From assembly GCA_963784805.1 (NCBI GenBank), contig CAWASR010000016.1, forward strand, positions 310,001-374,000: DNA of 64,000 bases. The letters are read 5' to 3'. The notes beneath the pieces were generated by a model, which did not search any database, had not been told where the DNA came from, and worked only from the letters and a program-made list of their open reading frames with translations. The position numbers and the translations under genes were made by a program. Of this stretch, positions 60,506 to 64,000 are shown piece by piece (the stretch's first letter is position 1; every line of letters begins with the position of its first letter). The stretch comes from Roseiarcus sp963784805 (GTDB lineage Bacteria > Pseudomonadota > Alphaproteobacteria > Rhizobiales > Beijerinckiaceae).

Positions 60506-61849
60506 CTACTCGAAGGTCGCGCCCAGCCCTTCCATCGCCGGACGGAAATCGGGAAAGCTGGTGGCGATTATCGCGACATCGTCGACGGTCATCGGCTCCT
60601 GGCTCGCCAGCCCCATCACAAGGAAGCTCATGGCGATGCGGTGATCCATGCGGGTGGCGACCACCCCTCCGCCTCGTGGGCTGCCGCCCTCGACGAGGAG
60701 ATCGTCGCCTTCAATGGCGCAGGAGACGCCTGCGGCCCCAAGCCCCGCCGCGACCGCCTCCAGACGATCGCTTTCCTTGACGCGCAGTTCGTGGAGGCCG
60801 TTCATCCGCGTCGTTCCCGAAGCGAAAGCGGCGGCGACGGCGAGAATCGGATATTCGTCGATCATCGAGGGCGCGCGAGCGCTGGGGACCTCCACGGCCC
60901 GCAACGCGCTTGAACGCACCCTGAGATCGGCGACCTCCTCGCCGCCCTCGCTCCGCTTGTCGACCGTCTCGACGTCGGCGCCCATTTCGATCAGCGTTGT
61001 CAGCAGTCCGGAACGGAGGGGGTTCATCATGACTCCCTCGACGATGATGTCGGAATCGGGCGCAATCAGCGCGGCGACGATCGGAAACGCGGCCGACGAC
61101 GGATCCGCCGGAACGACGACCGGCGTCGGGCGCAGTTCCGGGCGGCCGACGAGATCGACGCGCCGCCCTTCGCCCTCGCGCGTCACCGTGACTGCGGCTC
61201 CGAAATGGCGGAGCATTTTTTCGGTGTGGTCGCGCGAGGCCTCGGCCTCGACGACGGTGGTCACGCCCCGCGCGTTGAGGCCAGCGAATAGAACAGCGGA
61301 CTTGATTTGCGCCGAAGCGACGGGCGTTCGATAGAGAATGGGCGCGGGATCGCGGGCGCCCCTGAGCACGATCGGACAGCGGCCGCCCTCGCCCTGAGAC
61401 AGAACTTGGACCCCCATCAGCTTGAGCGGATCGAGAATCCGGGCCATCGGCCGCTTGCGGAGCGAGCCGTCGCCATCGAAGGCCGCGACGATTCCGTGGC
61501 CGCCCACCACCCCCATCATGAGGCGCGAGCCGGTGCCGGCATTGCCGAAATCGAGCGTCTCGCGCGGCGCCAGCACGGCGCCGAGGCCGGGCCCGCGAAT
61601 TCGCCAGCGCCCCGGCGCCAGGCGCTCGATCACGGCTCCCAGCGCCTGGCAGGCCTTGCCCGTGCGCATGACGTCGTCGCCCTCGAGCAATCCCTCGACC
61701 ATCGTCTCGCCGCATGTCAGGAGGCCCATCAAAAAGGCTCGATGCGAAATGGACTTGTCGCCCGGCGGGCGAAGGCGCCCCCTAAGCGGTCTCCCCCGTC
61801 GCGCGCGCAATGGACTGGCGTGGATGTGATGCGGAGACGGGGTGGGCAC
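60506..61849 (-). CDS. aroA: 3-phosphoshikimate 1-carboxyvinyltransferase (EPSP synthase), class II-like
   Basis: Shikimate pathway enzyme (EC 2.5.1.19). Motifs are PPGDKSISHRAFLMGLL, DFGNAGTGSRLMMGVVGG, DGDGSLRKRPMARILDPL, LFAGLNARGVTTVVEAEASR, DEYPILAVAAAFASGTTRMN, LRVKESDRLEAVAAGLG and DHRIAMSFLVMGLAS. Overall it is closest to the Agrobacterium CP4 kind, but the GNAGT position carries glycine. GTG 61849 is taken as the start; an upstream in-frame start at 61951 would add 34 poorly conserved residues. It is divergent from TIGR02300. Confidence 0.93.
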   Translation of the reverse strand: MPTPSPHHIHASPLRARRGRPLRGRLRPPGDKSISHRAFLMGLLTCGETMVEGLLEGDDVMRTGKACQALGAVIERLAPGRWRIRGPGLGAVLAPRETLDFGNAGTGSRLMMGVVGGHGIVAAFDGDGSLRKRPMARILDPLKLMGVQVLSQGEGGRCPIVLRGARDPAPILYRTPVASAQIKSAVLFAGLNARGVTTVVEAEASRDHTEKMLRHFGAAVTVTREGEGRRVDLVGRPELRPTPVVVPADPSSAAFPIVAALIAPDSDIIVEGVMMNPLRSGLLTTLIEMGADVETVDKRSEGGEEVADLRVRSSALRAVEVPSARAPSMIDEYPILAVAAAFASGTTRMNGLHELRVKESDRLEAVAAGLGAAGVSCAIEGDDLLVEGGSPRGGGVVATRMDHRIAMSFLVMGLASQEPMTVDDVAIIATSFPDFRPAMEGLGATFE

Positions 61850-62016
61850 GCGCGACCTTGCTTCTCTCGACGGGCGCCGCATCTCACGCGGCGCCGCGGT
61901 CCTATCATCGAGGCCGGGCGCCTGTCGACCGGTGCGAAATCGCATTGACACGCGCGATTCGCCCGACTAACCGGAGCGCTCTGAAAATCGCCCCCAACGA
62001 CAGGAAACTGACCGCA

Positions 62017-62388
62017 GTGGCCAAACCTGAACTCGGCGCCAAACACCAGTGCCAATCCTGCGGCGCCAAATTCTTTGACCTCAACCGGGACCCGATCGTC
62101 TGCCCCAAATGCGGGACCGTGTTCCAGGGCGCGTCGGCGCGGACGCGGGCGGCCGCCAAGGAAGACGAAGAGGATACGGAGCTCGCGACGCCCGCCGGCG
62201 TCGATGTGGTTTCGCTCGACGAGGTCGAGTCGAGCGAGGAGAAGGCCGCCGAGCCGGCCGCCGACGACATCGACGTTGAAGACGACGCCGCCGCCGCGGG
62301 CGTCTCCTTCCTCGAGGAGGAAGAGGAGGACGACGACGACGTCACCAACCTGATCGACGGCGACATCGCCCCTGACGAGGAAAGCTGA
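62017..62388 (+). CDS. TIGR02300 / FYDLN-acid family protein
   Basis: A 123-residue protein. The N-terminus has a zinc-ribbon-like pair of CxxC motifs (HQCQSCGAKFFDLNRDPIVC and PKCG) containing the family's F(Y/F)DLN sequence; the rest is strongly acidic, ending in poly-Glu/Asp (FLEEEEEDDDDVTNLIDGD). The function is unknown. The start is GTG 62017. It is divergent from aroA and followed by tRNA-Ala, the standard Hyphomicrobiales neighbourhood. Confidence 0.9.
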   Translation: MAKPELGAKHQCQSCGAKFFDLNRDPIVCPKCGTVFQGASARTRAAAKEDEEDTELATPAGVDVVSLDEVESSEEKAAEPAADDIDVEDDAAAAGVSFLEEEEEDDDDVTNLIDGDIAPDEES

Positions 62389-62558
62389 CTGGCCGACAGG
62401 CGCCCGCCGAGATGCCGGGGCCCGGCGGAGAGCGTGCAGTCCTTGTCGCTTTTTTTCGCGGCGGCTCTTGTGGGAGGCGGAGGTTTGCGGCTATATCGCC
62501 GCCCGCGCGCAGCAACGCTTCGCCCCAATCGAAGTCGCCGCGCGATATTCTGAAAAAT

Positions 62559-62634
<76 letters not shown>

Positions 62635-62913
62635 ACATAAGTATCATAGATTGTTGATGTTATTCGGTCTCGGCCGATGGGCTTCGCCACGGACGGCTGA
62701 GGTTCCATAGAGGTTCCAACGACGACTGGCGTGAGTGTTCTTTGCCATTAATGTTTGACTGAGACGCGAAGTCATCTCGCCCGCGCACGTAAGGCCACGC
62801 GGCTGAAGTTTTCTAAAACCGAGCAGCTCACACCACGCCCAGCGACACGATCGCGGGCGAGTCCATGTACTGGTCAAGTTCCACGTACAGACCCTTGCCA
62901 ATGAGCGCGTTGG

Positions 62914-64000
62914 CTAAGCAGGGATTCGCGGCTTGGCCAACGGAAGCACCCTAGGCTCCGTATTCAGCGCGTCGACGGCCTTGTTGGATCGTCTGGTCGA
63001 GCGCGTCGGTATCGGCAAAGGTCTGATGCGCGAGATGATGCGCCTCGAGGTCGTGCCAGACGACCTCGATGTCGTTCAATTCGGGCGCATACTTGGGCAG
63101 CCGCTCGACGGTAAGCCAGTGCGCCCGGGCGGCAAGCGCCGCCAGGGAGAGCTTGCCGGCATGGATCGGACCGTTGTCCTCGACCAATGCCGCCGGCTTG
63201 GCGGGCTGACCGGGCTTGGGACCATAAAGCCGGTCCAGTTGCTCGAGATGGGCGACCAAGTCGCTGCTCCGCTTGGTCGGGCTAGTGTGGACAATGAGTT
63301 GGCGCGTGACGTGGTCGAGCGAGCCCAGCATGGCGACCCTCTTGGCTTGGCCCGGGCGCCGGCACCCGCAGGTCCGCCCCCGCCTTGGCCCATGCGCGGG
63401 CGAGATAGGGATGCGTCAACGCCTCGCTCTCGTCGCCATAGAGCAGAACAATGTCGCCGGCTTCGGCCTGCTGCTTGCGCAATTGCAGACGCACGCCGAC
63501 CCGCTCGATCTCGTCGGCGATCTGGCGTCCTTTCAGGGTGTGCCGCGGCCGCCGCCAACCGAACTTTTTTTTCGCAGCGCCTTGGACAGTTGTGATCGGC
63601 TGATGCGCACACCCGCACGCGCTTCGATCTCGGCGCGCAGCCGGGGGATTGTCCAATTGCGCCGATCGGCCACGGGTTCCTCCAGCACGGGTTCCTCCAG
63701 CAAGGGCGTGACCACACGCAAAGCTGCTTCACTCTTCACCGGGGCCGGGCCGGGCGCCACGTCGGCCTTCAGCGCCGCAAAGCCGCCGCGCATGAAGTCA
63801 CTGCGCCACAGGCGAACCGTGTCTCCCGCGCACGCCGAACGCCTCGGCGATCCGCGCGCTGGTCCAGCCGGCCAGCGTCAGCAGCACGGCGCGGGCCCGG
63901 TCCGGCTCGCCGCGATCCCCTGACCCAGCCACAACCGTCAGGGCGGCGCGTCGTTCGTCTGTTGCCGTGAGCGCCGATCTTCCTGTCATGTCTTGCACTC
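62914..64000 (-). pseudogene. IS630-family transposase, four frameshifts, 5' end at window edge
   Basis: A DDE transposase read from about 63998 down. Pieces in order: helix-turn-helix part (VLLTLAGWTSARIAEAFGVR), then RRNWTIPRLRAEIEARAGVR, then RRPRHTLKGRQIADEIERVG with catalytic DxD-region YGDESEAL, then MLGSLDHVTRQLIVH with VEDNGPIHAGK, KYAPELNDIEVVWHDLEAH (catalytic Glu), and a last piece AVDALNTEPRVLPLAK to TAG 62914-62916. Changes of frame fall near 63798, 63570, 63330 and 62975. A short in-frame tandem duplication gives LEEPVLEEPV near 63690. It is inactive, and lies 280 bases beyond tRNA-Ala. Terminal repeats were not identified. Confidence 0.88.

Noticed and set aside
62644..62901. 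85-codon minus-strand frame after the tRNA
   Set aside because: No recognisable domain, ribosome site or neighbour logic; treated as non-coding.

Overview
The window is chromosomal DNA of a GC-rich alphaproteobacterium, most likely of the order Hyphomicrobiales (Rhizobiales). The gene neighbourhoods point there: ETF-QO / TPR protein / ispE, ferredoxin fdxA next to carD, class II aroA divergent from a TIGR02300 (FYDLN-acid) gene followed by tRNA-Ala, phoR-pstSCAB-phoU-phoB, and a rhizobial-type inositol cluster with an RpiR regulator. Genus and family cannot be fixed from the sequence alone.

Layout. 0-8 kb: a frameshifted methyltransferase, an orphan phage tail-tube gene, a secreted dienelactone-hydrolase-like protein, a Tat-type isoaspartyl methyltransferase, then an envelope set (alpha/beta hydrolase, GT39, GT2-GtrA, EI24 membrane protein). 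8-20.8 kb: housekeeping genes (rnr, DUF983, NUDIX, uracil-DNA glycosylase, ETF-QO, TPR protein, ispE, a 3-hydroxyisobutyrate dehydrogenase relative), then a protein resembling only the C-terminal module of an alphaproteobacterial helicase, and fdxA. 21-24 kb: carD with a basic leader broken by a frameshift, a deletion remnant of a SAM-domain/TPR signalling protein, and a small exported protein. 24-28 kb: a compact araBAD operon. 28.5-36.6 kb: the phosphate regulon with a Pho-box-like site in front of pstS. 36.8-46.6 kb: a myo-inositol cluster in partial decay (iolG and iolE are remnants; iolC-DUF2090, iolD and iolB are intact) followed by a Gfo/Idh/MocA oxidoreductase and a SIS-domain protein. 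46.6-62.6 kb: an AT-rich palindrome, DUF1801 and an AHSA1 fragment, 6-phosphogluconate dehydrogenase, L,D-transpeptidase, moaA, grxD, carA, yqeY, fadD, an aldo/keto reductase, a DHA2-type MFS transporter, the RpiR (IolR-like) regulator divergent from a second inositol-type oxidoreductase, aroA, TIGR02300 and tRNA-Ala(GGC). 62.9-64 kb: a multiply frameshifted IS630-family transposase.

How the genes work together. PhoR, PhoB and PhoU sense and control phosphate uptake by PstSCAB. AraB, AraA and AraD convert L-arabinose to D-xylulose 5-phosphate. IolD, IolB and IolC handle the late steps of inositol degradation, but the dehydratase step (IolE) is visibly destroyed here, so the pathway works only if another iolE exists elsewhere. 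Dyads of the form AGAA-N6-TTCC occur both in front of the iol genes and in the rpiR divergent promoter, which would tie the two separated loci into one regulon.

The most unusual items are: a 76-bp intergenic element present twice 24 kb apart and partly protein-like on either strand; the motor-less helicase C-terminal module without the S4-domain gene usually found before fdxA; the frameshift between a histone-H1-like leader and CarD; the exact SAM-to-TPR deletion junction; and a 25-bp-arm CCAAG palindrome. No complete new defence or mobile system is evident.
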